A stretch of DNA of 64,000 nt from Ornithodoros turicata (GCF_037126465.1 NC_088209.1:21209146-21273145); one strand, 5' to 3'. Shown: positions 11,034-21,892, counted from the stretch's first letter. Translations and numbers: made by a program. The notes: generated by a model from the letters alone, not told the origin.

Positions 11034-11455
11034 AGCACTAAATGGAGAAATTACTCCTCGCGGAATGAAAGATGCCGATACTTTGACGCCAACCCAAAAG
11101 GAATGCGATTTATCGGTTGCGTGGTTAGGTGATTAATGAGGGAGTAGAAACCGCAATTTACGCTTTCACTCTTCTTCTCAAGAAGGGCGACAATGCGGAG
11201 AGGCCTCGGATTGGACTTCTCAAATGATCTCCCGTCCTGATTGGCAAATCGTTTGAGGATACTAATGAGACCCGGATCCGCATTGTCGGCGGTCTCGAAG
11301 AGGGAAGGGGAAAGGGAAAGCGTACAATGGAGTTACTTTCGCTTATAAATCACGAACGACGCAACGGATGAATCCCGTTACTTTTGTTTTTGTGTCAAGG
11401 TAACGGCGTCTTTCATTCCGCAAGTAGAAATGTTTGCACTTTCGTGCCCCTTTAA
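11034..11455. mobile_element. MITE family B, full palindromic copy
   Basis: The left arm runs GAGCACTAAATGGAGAAATT, CTCCTCGCGGAATGAAAGA, ...TTTGACGCCAACCCAAAAGG. The right arm returns as CTTTTGTTTTTGTGTCAAGG, ...CTTTCATTCCGC, ...GTGCCCCTTTAA. The centre is a further inverted pair (GGCGACAATGCGG / CCGCATTGTCGGC). No coding capacity. Confidence 0.75.
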
Positions 11456-11611
11456 GCAGACTTTCTTTATCGAGGCGGCTTTCTTTATCTTAGTACTGTA
11501 AGGATGGTATTGTGCAACTCTAATGAGTGGAACCAATTGAGCAATCATGTGCAATGCCCGCCCGAAGAAAAGTTGGCCGCTGTTATATAAGTGTCATGTC
11601 CTTGAACGCAG

Positions 11612-11718
11612 GATCAGGAATCAGCTTCGCAGCGAAGCCTTCCGGAAAATGTCCTCAGATAAAGTGCAGCTGCGGAAGAAGAAAGCAAAACAAACAGGGC
11701 TGTCCTGTGTGTGACTGC
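11612..11718 (+). CDS. Antistasin-like protease-inhibitor domain exon
   Basis: After the acceptor CTTGAACGCAG, the phase-1 frame encodes GSGISFAAKPSG and then a compact six-cysteine module, C-x4-C-x-C-x9-C-x2-C-x-C, ending GCPVCDC. The GCPxCxC ending is the signature of antistasin-type inhibitor domains of leeches and arthropods, which bind factor Xa- or trypsin-like proteases. At about 23 residues this is a short version. The domain ends at 11718, but no consensus donor follows. The frame runs on through GSGMC into a (TC)n tract, where a donor may be non-consensus or lost. The phase match with the Kunitz exons supports membership of the same gene. Confidence 0.7.
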
Positions 11719-11751
11719 AACGCCGGATCGGGCATGTGTCTTTTCTTTTTT

Positions 11752-11771
11752 TCTCTCTCTCTCTCTCTCTC
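11752..11771. repeat. (TC)n microsatellite
   Basis: Ten TC units directly downstream of the antistasin module. A read-through frame would encode a hydrophobic Ser/Leu-rich stretch. Confidence 0.9.
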
Positions 11772-11943
11772 CCGTTTGCTCTCTTCCTTCTCGGGATTGC
11801 TTATGTCAGCGTTGGCTCTTTCTTTAATCTATTTGTATTTCTTTCATTTGCCATCGGATTCCCTTCACGTTTCGAAATCTCTGTTCTCTGTTCTCGCGTA
11901 CGTTAGTATTCTCCTTAATAGTAGTGAGGTTTAGGACGCTGTT

Positions 11944-12202
11944 TAGTTTAGTACGCTGTCGCCTTTGCGTACGTGAGGGATATAGCATGGTGGTTCTGCG
12001 CAATGCGCTAAGCCCTGTTTATATATTGCGCGTGCGCAGAGCCACTAACGTTCCGTTACGTACACAAAGGCGATTGCGTACGTAAGGAATAGCGTTGGTG
12101 GTTCTACACGTGCAATACATAAACAGAGCTTTGCGCATTGCGCAAAGCAACCACGCAATCCCTCACGTACGCAAAGGCGACAGCGTACGATATACTAAAA
12201 CC
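11944..12202. mobile_element. Palindromic MITE, about 259 bp
   Basis: Inverted arms carry GTACGCTGTCGCC / GGCGACAGCGTAC, then TTTGCGTACGTGAGGGA and its complement, then an inner pair GCGCAATGCGC. No coding capacity. Located just after the antistasin exon. Confidence 0.8.
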
Positions 12203-12329
12203 CATTATTTCCTTGGCTTTAGTAAGCGTATAGTGCTACGCAACGCCCAAGCAGGTGTTGCGTTATTAAGCTAGCGCTGTATGTATTACGAAGTTGCTGC
12301 GACTTATTTCTTTAGGGAGATGTTTTCAG

Positions 12330-12966
12330 CCTGTTAAAACAGAGCTTCACCGCGTAACACCGCTCGGAAACAACCTTCAATGGGCACTAAAGCGCAAAAG
12401 TTTCTCCTCGGAGAATGAAAAATGCCGTTGCCTTGACAACAAGACAAAAGGAACGGGACTCATCCGTTGCGTTGTTCGTGATTTGTGAGCGCAGGAACCC
12501 GCAATTTACGGTTTCCTTGTACCTCTGCCTCTGGAGAAGGCCAACAATGCGAAGCGCTCTCTCATTGGTTTCCGCAAACGACTTGTCCAATCATAGCGCG
12601 GAAGATCGTCTAAGGAGATCAATCCAACACCTCTCCGCATTGTCACGCTTCTTGAGAAGAAGAGGGAAAGGGAAAGCGTACAAATCTGCGCGCCTTAGTG
12701 ACGCTTTCATTCGGAATAGTTCTGTCCCCTGATTTCTTGAACATGGGTGGCACCGCCTGTTTTGGACACTTTGAAATTTTGCACAGTGTGTCCGAAATGG
12801 GCGGACCGATCCATTTTGCAACAAATAAGGAGAGAGAACGTTGTTATTCGGAAGTATGGTTGTCTACGAGCGTGTCACGTGGTGAACTTCTGTTTGCGTT
12901 CTCGCGTGTGGCCAACAACCGCAAGCCTATCTCGACATTACCCCCTCCCTCTGTTTTAACAGTATA
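12330..12966. mobile_element. MITE family A copy apparently interrupted by MITE family B
   Basis: The family A left end (ACAGAGCTTCACCGCGTAAC) lies at 12340-12365. A family B body (GGGCACTAAAGCGCAAAAG to about 12715) follows. Then comes family A interior and right end (TTTTGCAACAAAT, CACGTGGTGAACTTCTGTTT, CTGTTTTAACAG) to 12966. The order suggests B jumped into A. Exact junctions are uncertain because the B right end is eroded. Confidence 0.6.
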
Positions 12967-15514
12967 GCGCAAAAGTATTTAGAAGTGACGTCATAACGCT
13001 CTTCCGAACGCTTATAGTACGAGCATGACATGCCGGACTAGGCTACTCATAGATACTCCACGAGTTTACACCCATGTTAACTGAAACGCCCGCCCTAGCT
13101 TTTTGGTGTGTTTGGTGTGATTTGTACTCGTTTTATGACTACTTAGTGCAACTTCATCTCATTATCCTGGGTTTTATTAATCTATTAGTTTTATTAGTTT
13201 CATCATTAATTAGTATTAATTTTTAGTTTTGCCTCTGTCACACCGCACTTTCAATGCGGATTGAATCCGACCCGCATCGAGTTTTCTCAACAGCGTTCGG
13301 TGCGCGATGCTGCTACACGGTCCCACTCAATGCGTATTTAAAGGCTGGCCTGTCGACGGGCGGCGTTAACAGCCCCGAGGCAGTACGCTGGGGTTGACAA
13401 ATATATTCCTAAAAAGTTGAAGATAACCGCATCCACTTCCGCATCGTGCTGTTTAATAAGCCTTTACGGGGAGCGTGGCGTCGAGAGTGGTCAAGATTAA
13501 ACAAGTTAGCAAACGCAGTCGCCCCCCATACGTAGACTAAAACCGTAACCGTGAAATTCCATGGGCTTGTATAGGAACATTTGTAAATTAATGTAATACT
13601 GTTTACTACTACACATTCACATCATGCTTTATTAACATCACATCACTACAAATTCGCTGAGTTCGAGGATGAAATGGCTGTCTTCAAGCCGTCTTGAGAA
13701 TCTCAATCCCGTTTAACGAACTCGATTGGGTTAAGCGGGATCGGAGTTCGATCCTGCTCGAACGTGTCCATATATAGCAGCGCCGCATCCGCACTGAGCT
13801 CGATGAGCATTGACTCAATGGGGATCGAAAGTGTCCGTGTAACAGGGGTTTTACTAGGTTTACTACGGCACCGTGAATATCGAAACTCATCGGGCTCCGA
13901 CATTACTGCAGGCGTTTTTTCTCCAATTAGACATCGCGAGCGAAGTCACGTGCTTATGAGTACCAATGGGAATGGCCGTAGTTCTCGCTCGTCCGATGTC
14001 AGTGGTTGATGCGTGCGTGTGTTCTAGGGTTTATTATCTCGCCAAGTGCGCCGCGTAGAGCAACAATTACTTTTTTTTTTTTTTTTGCTTCGGGACTATG
14101 GCGCGCAGTATAAGACGCGCATGATCCAATGAACCGCACTTACTGGCGAGAAACACCGTAACCCGATGCCTGGCTTGCGTTGAAACAGTCCCCTCCTCCA
14201 CATACTCGTAAACGTATAATCTCTACCATTGAAAACTCCGTCGCTCTGAGAAACCGCTGCGCTCAACAACACTGCAGATGGAGCGTAGTATTTGCGGAAA
14301 CGAAAAGGCTATGAAAGTCATAAGTCCGGAGGTGGGAAAATTTATGCGTCATCTGGTTAGGGGCAGGCTGTAGTTCTACGACCGTATGGCGGATCACGTA
14401 CTGCCACTTCTAAATTACCCACTGTTAGAGAACGTACGAATCTGGGTTCTAAAACTGTGAGTTTTATGCCCTCGGGTATATTACTATTCATGTATCATCG
14501 TGCATAATGACCCGGTTGGGTTATCTATCGCGCGACCGACAATGTGGCATGCGCTGTTCTTCCAGAGAGCTACATCACCCCCTCTATATTCTAAAAGTCA
14601 ATTATAATTATTTCGTGGCAAGCGTTAATTTTTATGATGCATAGCTACGCAGTGGCATACCGCGATATTCGACCGTATATGTATCACCGTACCTCTTGTC
14701 GAGTCAAAATTCTTCAGTTTGAGTGCAACGAGGAAGCGTTTGAGAAGGTTATTTGGTTGGAAAAAGAGAAATATGAAAAAGAAAATACGAAACGAAACGA
14801 AAAAATACAATACACGCTCATGGTGGCATACGAATTAAAATGAAGTGCAAAAATTTCTGTTTGCGGAATGAAAGCTATGGATCAAGCGTAGGAGCAGAAC
14901 TGCAATTAGTTATGATGCAATGCTATAGAGAGGATAACAAACAACGTTGGGCTAGTTGGTAAGGAAACGACATGGTAGAAAGCGCACAAAGTCACGGACT
15001 AGAAGAAGACGACAACACCAGCATATGTTAGAAGGAGACGAAGACGCGGCGTTTGCTTACCTCCACGTTCCCCACGTGGTGTACACGACGCGTTTTCTGT
15101 TGTTTGAACGCCGCGCGTCATGGCAAATCGCGAAATGGAGCTGGTACGGAAGTGGCGCAATTCTTGCTCTCGTCCAGATACCTGGCGATTACTGTGACAT
15201 CGGGTGCCTCGGGTGTGGACACACTTCCCGTTCGCGGGTCGCCGTTTCACGCAACGGGAGCGGGAGCCCGGCATTGGGAAAGCCTTTAACTATAGGCACT
15301 CCTAGCCGCGAGCTGGTTCTCAAGCGACCCTCCGCACGCGAGCTGTATACGGGAGAAGGGAAGGAGTCGCGTTGAACACCCTGTCATAAACGTTTCTGCG
15401 CCCACTGTTCCTGTGGCGCCATCTATCGTCAGGGCTGAGTTTTCGGCGCAGACCACAGGAATTTCGAAGGAGGTAGCCCAATAATGCTATCGCATTAATA
15501 AATAAACAATGCAT
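12967..15514. other. Intron, little recognised
   Basis: Contains a T-tract near 14071-14088 and a possible family B end at about 14836-14880 (GCAAAAATTTCTG, GCGGAATGAAAG). Open frames at 14956-15375 overlap on both strands and lack domains. Confidence 0.4.
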
Positions 15515-15815
15515 GTCACTCTGCGGAACCTTGACACCAACACAAAGGAAACTGCAAAGGATCCATCCATTGCGTCGCCCCTGGTTTATGACATAAGCGA
15601 AGGAAACTGCAATTTAAGCTTTCCTCTTCCTTTCCTTCTCAAGAATGCCGACAATACTGAGCCGCCTCTCATTGGTCTCGTCAAACAATTTGTCCAATCA
15701 TCGCCGGAGATTGTTTGATGAGACCAATCCGAGAAGCCTCCGGCTTGCCGCGCTTCTTGGAATGCAGAGGGAAAGCGTAAACAACGGTTTCTTTCGCTCC
15801 ATAAATAGACCCTGG
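15515..15815. mobile_element. MITE family B copy
   Basis: Shares CCTTGACACCAA, GCAATTTAAGCTTTCC and the internal inverted pair ATTGGTCTCGTCAAACAAT / ATTGTTTGATGAGACCAAT with the other B copies, and ends GGAAAGCGTAAACAACGG. Confidence 0.7.
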
Positions 15816-17194
15816 ATTCCTAGGGAAATGCCTATTTTTTTTATTTCTTTTTGTGTGTGTCTCTTGTTCTAACACTGCCTTTGCAATACAGGAGCACGAA
15901 CTAGGTGCGGGGAAACCTCCTGTATCGATTTGATAGCACCTTTCCGGGGTTAGTGCCTATTTTAGCGTAGATGCCTAAAACACGGATTAAACATAAAAAA
16001 TATGAATATAATGGCCCTAAAGCGGCGACGAAACTCCGTTGCCCAGTCGAAAGTGACGTCGGTCACGTCGCACGTCCTTTTGAAAGCATCGATCGCTTGA
16101 AAGAAGAGAGTATCTAAAAGGTGCTGGAATGAAAGCTGAGAATTGAAAATCGGTTACTCGGTATAACGTTGCTTACTCGCTCTTTCTTTCCCCTCCAGCG
16201 TTGTGTTGTTAGGGTCGTTATTATAAAACATAGGCACGTTTCGTAACGGTTTTGTGGCAATCTAGAACGCGCAGAGCTATGGCTTGTTTACATCTAGTCC
16301 CCGAAGCTATTTCTTCAATTTCTTCATTTTCAATTTCTCAATTTTCTTCATTTTCCTTTTCTTTCCTTTCTTTTTTTTTTACAACGAATTTGATACACGG
16401 CAAAATGCTAACGAAGGGGCGTGACGTCCGACTGTAGGTACATGTGCCCTACAGTTTGGCAATCTGAGGAAGCTGACCTCCTCGCGGGCAGCCAGGCCTA
16501 TAGGTACACAGAGAAAGTGACGCCGCGTCCAGTGTGAGCAGAATTGATCCCCCATATTAGCCTGCTATTGCATGGGATCCTTGTGGTCAGGGGTGAATCT
16601 AGAGAGGCGGGTGGGTCCGGATGTCCTGACACCCTCCTCAATTTCTGTGTTCTGTGTCCTGACACCCTCCTCCACATAGTGTCTAATTAGCCCTAGATCG
16701 CCTGTCTACCATGATGTCTATGGCTGCATGGACCTCCGGCTGAGGAACCCCCCGCCCCTGCTTGTGGTGTGGTGGTGTAAACGAAATCTAGATGGCTAGG
16801 CTTAAAAAGTCCGAGGACTAAGACATATGCGCGTTAGACTAAAGCCTTCGATGCTCGAAACGAATCTCGCAGATCGTCAGTATGCTCCACGCGACAAGTC
16901 CTGCTGAGAAGTGTCGTAGAACCGGTAGCAACGGCTAGAAGACCTCGTGACCGTAGTAGGATGGATAAGTTTTGCATTTCGTGCAGAAAAAAGATAAGGA
17001 AAACAGTCAAAACTTCCACTTACGGTATTGTTCTCGCGGACGGAACTTACTTATTCACTTTGTTTTGGCACACTCAGAGCTACAGATAAAAAAATCAACG
17101 AGTCATAATGGCATTGTAGTGTCCATATCGACATTTTTAGCGCCTTTTATAGGCGCGTAAAACAACGTTTCTTTTTTGTTTTTTCTGCCTTAGA
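15816..17194. other. Intron, nothing recognised
   Basis: Pyrimidine-rich tract about 16310-16380 and a repeated phrase CCTGACACCCTCCTC near 16626-16670. No gene identified. Confidence 0.4.
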
Positions 17195-17330
17195 ATTCCT
17201 GCTCTACTCATAAGTCACGAACGACGCCAACCGATATATCCTGTTCCTTTTACATTGGTGTCAAGGTAACGCCATGTTTCATTTCGCGAGAGGAAATTTT
17301 TGCACGTTAGTGCCCCTTTGAAAGTAATTC
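17195..17330. repeat. MITE family B, right half
   Basis: CATAAGTCACGAACGACGCC, TTGGTGTCAAGGTAACGCC, TTTCATTTCGCGAGAGG and GTGCCCCTTTGAAA match the right arm of the 11034-11455 copy. Confidence 0.7.
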
Positions 17331-18179
17331 TTTCTGATGTCATTTCATCATAAGCAATTTTGTCGCTATGATATTGTTGTTGTTGATACTATCACAAGAC
17401 GGATTTTATTGAGTGCCGGTTCTTTGATGTATACCAGCACTGCGTGTCGTAAGGGAACATCGTGCATTACTCGAGAAAGAAAATTGCGATATACGGAGGA
17501 CCGGAATAATGAGCGCTTAACGAGCGAAAGTTTCATGCCAGAAATTGAACGACGTTCGTGCCCGCAGCAGAGAGGCTTCCTTTTCAGGGAAACTTCAGGC
17601 ACGAATCTCATTAGTTAATACTATACGTCGCGAAGTTATTCACGTACCAACAATATTATGTCCATATCATTGCAGACATACGCGAGCAACATTCTCATCT
17701 CCGTGAATGTTTTCTAAAATTTTAATGACTCTCCTTTTCCTTTCTATTAGGGTAATTTATTTTCCTGCCGAACATCGCCCTCGAGCCTCTTCCGTTCTCG
17801 GAACTGAAACACACGTGTTCCTTTCCTGTCTCTCTCTCTCTCTCTTTCTTTCATTTACTTTTATTTTTTTTTAGCTTCTTTTAATAGGCGAAGACTTATC
17901 AGAGGTTGTTACAGTCTGCATTTTTCATTTACATGTCGTTAGTTTCAGACTCGAAGTTTAATTGCACGTAAATCTAGAAAAGTTCGAAAGGAGCTAATTA
18001 ACGTGTACACGCTGCTTAACTTGGAATTAGCCTGTTCAACAACGAAGCGTTATTAAGGCACGGCAGATTCATGGGGGACGACAACGGTAATTTCGTTGTT
18101 CGGGCCGAGTGCCACTATATATACTATATATATACATATATAGTCATGTTCAACCTAAGCACAACTGTGCTAACGCCTC

Positions 18180-18275
18180 CTCTTCTCCACATCACCACCA
18201 GCAATGTGGCAAAGTGTGCCCCCTGACGATGAAACTCCCCGTGCGTTCATCACCTCAAAATAAAGTTGTTGCTTC
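18180..18275 (+). repeat. Retroelement-like 3' tail
   Basis: GATGAAACTCCCC followed by AAAATAAAGTTGTTG (AATAAA at 18259-18264) matches a second copy near 44172-44213. Probably the 3' end of a dispersed retroelement. Confidence 0.5.
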
Positions 18276-18337
18276 CTCCTCTCCTATACACCACCAGCAG
18301 ACAACAGGCACGTAAGTGCCTAAAACGCCCTGTACAG

Positions 18338-18630
18338 GTTGTCCCAGAAAACGTGTCTTAAAAAAAAATAATAAAAAGAATTACGCCATCTAGAATCTTG
18401 CAGTCAACGGCATTTGTTCCTACTAGGCTTTTTCCACCTCCTGATGTGCATGTCATGTAACGTAAGTTTAATTACGCAAAATTTTTGCGAACTCAACTCG
18501 GAAATTTGCTAAGTAAATGTCGCTTATTTTTTACCCCACCAACGTAAAAAGCGTGCCGAATTTACTAAAATTAATGATCATTGACACGGATATTGAGGAA
18601 CTATATAGTATCGGAAAAATAGCCGAAACT
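18338..18630. repeat. One-ended transposon fragment
   Basis: Starts TACAGGTTGTCCCAGAAAAC, close to the CAGGGTGT-type ends of the 211-bp elements elsewhere, but has no matching right end here. Confidence 0.35.
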
Positions 18631-18648
18631 CATAATCATTTTCGTAAT

Positions 18649-18669
18649 CCCCCCCCCCCCCCCCCCCCC
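18649..18669. repeat. Poly(C) tract, 21 bp
   Basis: Uninterrupted run of 21 C. Confidence 0.9.
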
Positions 18670-18884
18670 AAGCTGAAAATGGCCATCGAGGGAAGTTTTC
18701 AGAATGTGGAGGCGACTAGGACTGACGGTGAAAACGGTGCTGCAGGCCATTCAGATTTTTTTTTTTTTTTTTTTGCAGCACATAGATTGTAAATATTGTT
18801 CTCGAGGCGCCGACCATGTCCTGACTTCACGCCGTATTAAATTTTCCTAACAGATTTTTTTTTTTTTTTTCGTGTTAGCGCCGC

Positions 18885-19140
18885 GAAAGGAATTGGGGCT
18901 ATGAGCGGCGTTCAGACGTGGACAGATGGGGAGAGGACAGCATGAAGGAACGGGGGGACAGGGTGGCTAGTATGCGTCCTGGGCCGACTTCATGGGGAAC
19001 TGTGCAGATATGCGTCCGGAAAGTCTTCGCAAAACCCAGGGAAAGCCTCAGACAGCACAGCCGGTGGTATAGGACCATTCAGAAACGATACATTTTTTCC
19101 CGAACTTTCCAGTGATTGTATACGAAGGGTGTCAGACCTG
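18885..19140 (+). mobile_element. Dispersed SINE-like repeat (called SINE-2 here)
   Basis: Contains AGACGTGGACAGATGG, GGGCCGACTTCATGGGGAAC and CCTCAGACAGCACAGC in order. The same blocks occur at 51095-51290 (with a B-box-like GATTCGAACCCACC) and on the minus strand at 55955-56125. No coding capacity. Confidence 0.7.
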
Positions 19141-19369
19141 AGACACCTCATCCTATCGTCATACCTGTAGGTGTTGTCGTTGTTGTGCGTAGAAGAAGAA
19201 CGGATGTGTGTTGAAAACTTTTACAGAAAGCAAATTTTAATAAATAAAATTTTAATAGCACCAGTCATGGAACGTTCTGAGCAGTACTTTTGACAGTGCA
19301 CTGTTGGTCAAGCTCTGCACACATCACGCTTTTTCGACGTCATATAATCTCCTTCGCGTCTTACTGCAG

Positions 19370-19443
19370 GTGCCCACAATCCTTCGACGCTGGTTCTGCA
19401 CGTTACGGCGTTGGTGGTGGCAGGGATGCTTTTGCTACGGTAG
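19370..19443 (+). CDS. Probable last exon of the inhibitor gene: hydrophobic C-terminal tail
   Basis: After a good acceptor (CGCGTCTTACTGCAG), the phase-1 frame gives GAHNPSTLVLHVTALVVA, then GMLLLR and a stop (TAG, 19441-19443). The peptide has a small polar start followed by about 17 hydrophobic residues and one basic residue. That layout is expected of a GPI-anchor signal, or less likely of a short transmembrane end. A variant poly(A) signal lies about 270 bp on. Support comes from phase, splice site and tail composition; the 7.6-kb gap to the previous exon is a weakness. Confidence 0.45.
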
Positions 19444-19711
19444 GACGCCTTAAGCAGACAGTCATCATCATTGTACTATATCAGGTAACGTATTCCCTGT
19501 CACATTTCGTTTCTCTTTCAACAATAGTCGCTCATGAGTGGCAATTAACGTTTTCCATAGGACGTGTACGACGCATCACCAGCTAATGACGAATCATCCA
19601 CCGAGTCTGATCAGTCTCATCCCACAATTATCTTCCTAGAAGTGAAGCCTTTCTCACCGGAAGACTACCATTGAATTCACATAATGGATTCGGCAATGTT
19701 TCATACAGTGA

Positions 19712-19717
19712 ATTAAA
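19712..19717 (+). promoter_or_regulatory. Candidate poly(A) signal ATTAAA
   Basis: ATTAAA followed by a GT-rich stretch (GTGCTTTTTGTGTGTTTG), the arrangement expected at a cleavage site, 268 bp after the stop codon at 19443. Confidence 0.45.
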
Positions 19718-19984
19718 GCACAACGTGCTTTTTGTGTGTTTGCGTTATTATTACTCTCCTGTAAAGGTGGTACGTAGCAAATGAAGTACTAGACAAACAA
19801 GCAGATCGCCACAGTTTACAGTGACCTGCTGTGCAAGATGTAGTGAATACAGGTCGAAATCAGTGGTTGGTGACGAGAGCGCTATAAGGCGATTACGATT
19901 AACGAATCAGTCGTAGTGAAACGCAAACATGTACAGTAGTCGATTCTCTAACACTGATTACATAAAGTTGCCCTGTTTCTAGGA

Positions 19985-20205
19985 ATTGCAGGGTTCGAAC
20001 CCGTGTTACCTCCCCGTCTCGGCGTGGAAAGCGATCATCCTAACCACTATGCCACGGGAGCCGGCAGATTTTCTTTGAAATAATGAAAGAAAAAGATTGG
20101 AATATGGTAGTCGTCGAAAAAGCCAGATAGAGTCGACCTGCGCCCCTCTCGACTGGCCTTCGGGTGCGCTAACCACTACGCTACGCTGGCGTCTGCTTTT
20201 TTTTT
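19985..20205 (-). mobile_element. Two tRNA-derived SINE heads in tandem
   Basis: On the minus strand, a first tRNA-like block (about 20063-19985) has GTGGCATAGTGGTTAGGATG (A box) and GGTTCGAACCC (B box). A second (about 20205-20115) has GCGTAGCGTAGTGGTTAGCG and a B-box remnant. Acceptor and anticodon stems do not pair properly, so these are SINE heads or pseudo-tRNAs rather than tRNA genes. A T-tract adjoins at about 20197-20214. Confidence 0.6.
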
Positions 20206-20366
20206 TTTTTTTTTGCCTGTATTTCCTTTGAGGATGTTCATAGGTGGACACACAAGAAGCAATTTCAGTTCGCACGCAAGAGCTTGCTGGAGCAAGCAAG
20301 AGCAGCATAAGTTTCTTTACTACGATCGGCATCAAGATTTAGATTCCTATAGTTCGTACTACTATA

Positions 20367-20577
20367 CAGGGTGTTTGCTCTAACGTGTCCAGAAATTTTA
20401 TTTAAAGCGAGCGATAAAACAGAAACGATCGCTACTTTTCAGCTACCTGAATAAGAAACAGGTGCTGCTAGTGAAGCGGTACCTGTTTCTTACTCAAGCA
20501 GCAGAAAAGTGCCACTTGCTTTTCTTTTATCACACGCTTTAAATACAATTTCTGGACACGTTAGAGCAAACACCCTG
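20367..20577. mobile_element. 211-bp palindromic MITE, TA target duplication
   Basis: Starts CAGGGTGTTTGCTCTAACG and ends with its reverse complement ...CAAACACCCTG. Flanked by TA on both sides (20365-20366, 20578-20579). The arms are near-complementary to a central AGGTGCTGCTAGTGAAGCGGTACCT loop region. The TA duplication and CAGGGTG ends suggest a Tc1/mariner-related family. Confidence 0.8.
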
Positions 20578-20664
20578 TATATACTAGAATGCCGAAAAAA
20601 TTAATCGAGTTCACTCATTGCCCAGTTCCCATTGTGTGTCAATAGTGAAAAGTGTGTGCATCCT

Positions 20665-20900
20665 AAAAACAGAACTTCACCGCATAGCACGCTCTGTGCC
20701 AACCGTTGCCACGAGTGATAAGGTTATCGCTTCTGATTCGAAGACAGAGGGGAGCTTACGCCTTTTTGTGTCAGTTAGCATATATCCGTACTGACATAAA
20801 AAAAAGCGTACGCCTTCCTCTCTCTTTGAATCAGAAGCGATTTCGTGGCAATGGTTGGCGCAGAGTGGACTGTACGGTGAAGTTCTATTTTTAGAGTGTG
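20665..20900. mobile_element. MITE family A, full copy
   Basis: Left arm CTAAAAACAGAACTTCACCG, CATAGCACGCTCTG. Right arm GCAGAGTGGACTGTACGGTG, AAGTTCTATTTTTAGAG. An inner inverted pair surrounds AAAAAGCGTACGCC-type sequence. No coding capacity. Confidence 0.8.
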
Positions 20901-21116
20901 AACGAATATATATGAGCGCTTGGGGAGGTACTTGTCGTCCCTGGAGATTACAGTATGCAAATTTTAAGCATATTTTCAGCATATAAGGCACGACAGTTTG
21001 CGATTTGTTGTGCAGTCGTGCGGAAGTTCTTCAGCACCGGCTCCCAGTTCGTTTATAACACAAGCATCGGATCACCTTCGGTATTATTACCCAACAACCA
21101 CACCCGGTACCTTATG

Positions 21117-21425
21117 CACTCTAAAAACAGAACTTCACCGCATAGCATGTTCTGCGACAACCACTGCTTCGATTTGTTGGGTTACCGACTTTTGGTATCG
21201 CTTTGGATATACGATCATTGACACAAAAAGGAAATTTAAAAAGGTGGGCACGTGATAAAACACGTGCACAGCGCTCTTCGCGCGATACGTGAAGGCCGTG
21301 GTATACGTCACGCGCAATGTGTCACGTGCCCACCTTTTTGAATTTCCCGCTACTCGTTAGCTTGTAACGACCGTAACGACGATGAAGCGATTAAGCTCCC
21401 AGAAGCGATAACCCTATCATTCGTA
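21117..21425. mobile_element. MITE family A copy with an inner palindrome (21230-21347)
   Basis: The family A left end at 21120 (CTCTAAAAACAGAACTTCAC) leads into a 118-bp palindrome, GGAAATTTAAAAAGGTGGGC / GCCCACCTTTTTGAATTTCC, around a CG-rich loop. The copy then trails into family A interior (GAAGCGATAACCCTATCA). Confidence 0.65.
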
Positions 21426-21433
21426 GCAATGCA

Positions 21434-21690
21434 CCGTTAAAATAGAACTTCACCACATAGCATGCTCCTAGTCAACCGCCATTCCGAATGATATCATTCT
21501 GTGTCATGATTCGTTCAAAACCGTAGGCGGAGCCTATCTGGGACATGCATAATGTGTCCCAGGTAGGCGCCGCCTCCCATTTTCAACAAAAAAAGAAAAG
21601 AAAAAGACGCAGAATGATATCATTCGGAATGATAGTTGGCTAGGAGCGTGCTATGTGTCTGTTTTAACAGAACCTCTGTTTTAACAGCTC
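21434..21690. mobile_element. MITE family A, full copy
   Basis: Left AATAGAACTTCACCACATAG, CCATTCCGAATGATATCATT. Right AGAATGATATCATTCGGAAT, GTTGGCTAGGAGCGTGCTAT, then TGTTTTAACA. Confidence 0.75.
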
Positions 21691-21699
21691 AGACGTCTT

Positions 21700-21892
21700 T
21701 CAGACATATGTCGGCACAGTTCCCTTAGAAGTCGGCCAAGGACGCACATTCCCCCAGGGCGTAAGTCGTGACGTTGCCCACCTCTGCGAGGCCGACAACG
21801 GCGATCCCTTTCACCATCAACATCACCACCACCACCACCACCACCACCAGGGCTGGCGCAGATCATGCTAAGCGGTGAAGTTCTGTTTTTAG
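21700..21892. repeat. Module C plus family A right end
   Basis: GAAGTCGGCCAAGGACGCAC, GTGACGTTGCCCACCTCTG, AGGCCGACAACGG, then a CACCAC run (about 21810-21849), then the family A end GCGGTGAAGTTCTGTTTTTA. Module C recurs at 23085, 25940 (minus), 26377, 30835 and 42305 (minus), usually beside family A ends. Confidence 0.65.

Noticed and set aside
20006..20063. Possible functional tRNA gene on the minus strand
   Set aside because: A and B boxes are present, but acceptor and anticodon stems do not pair; better read as a SINE head.
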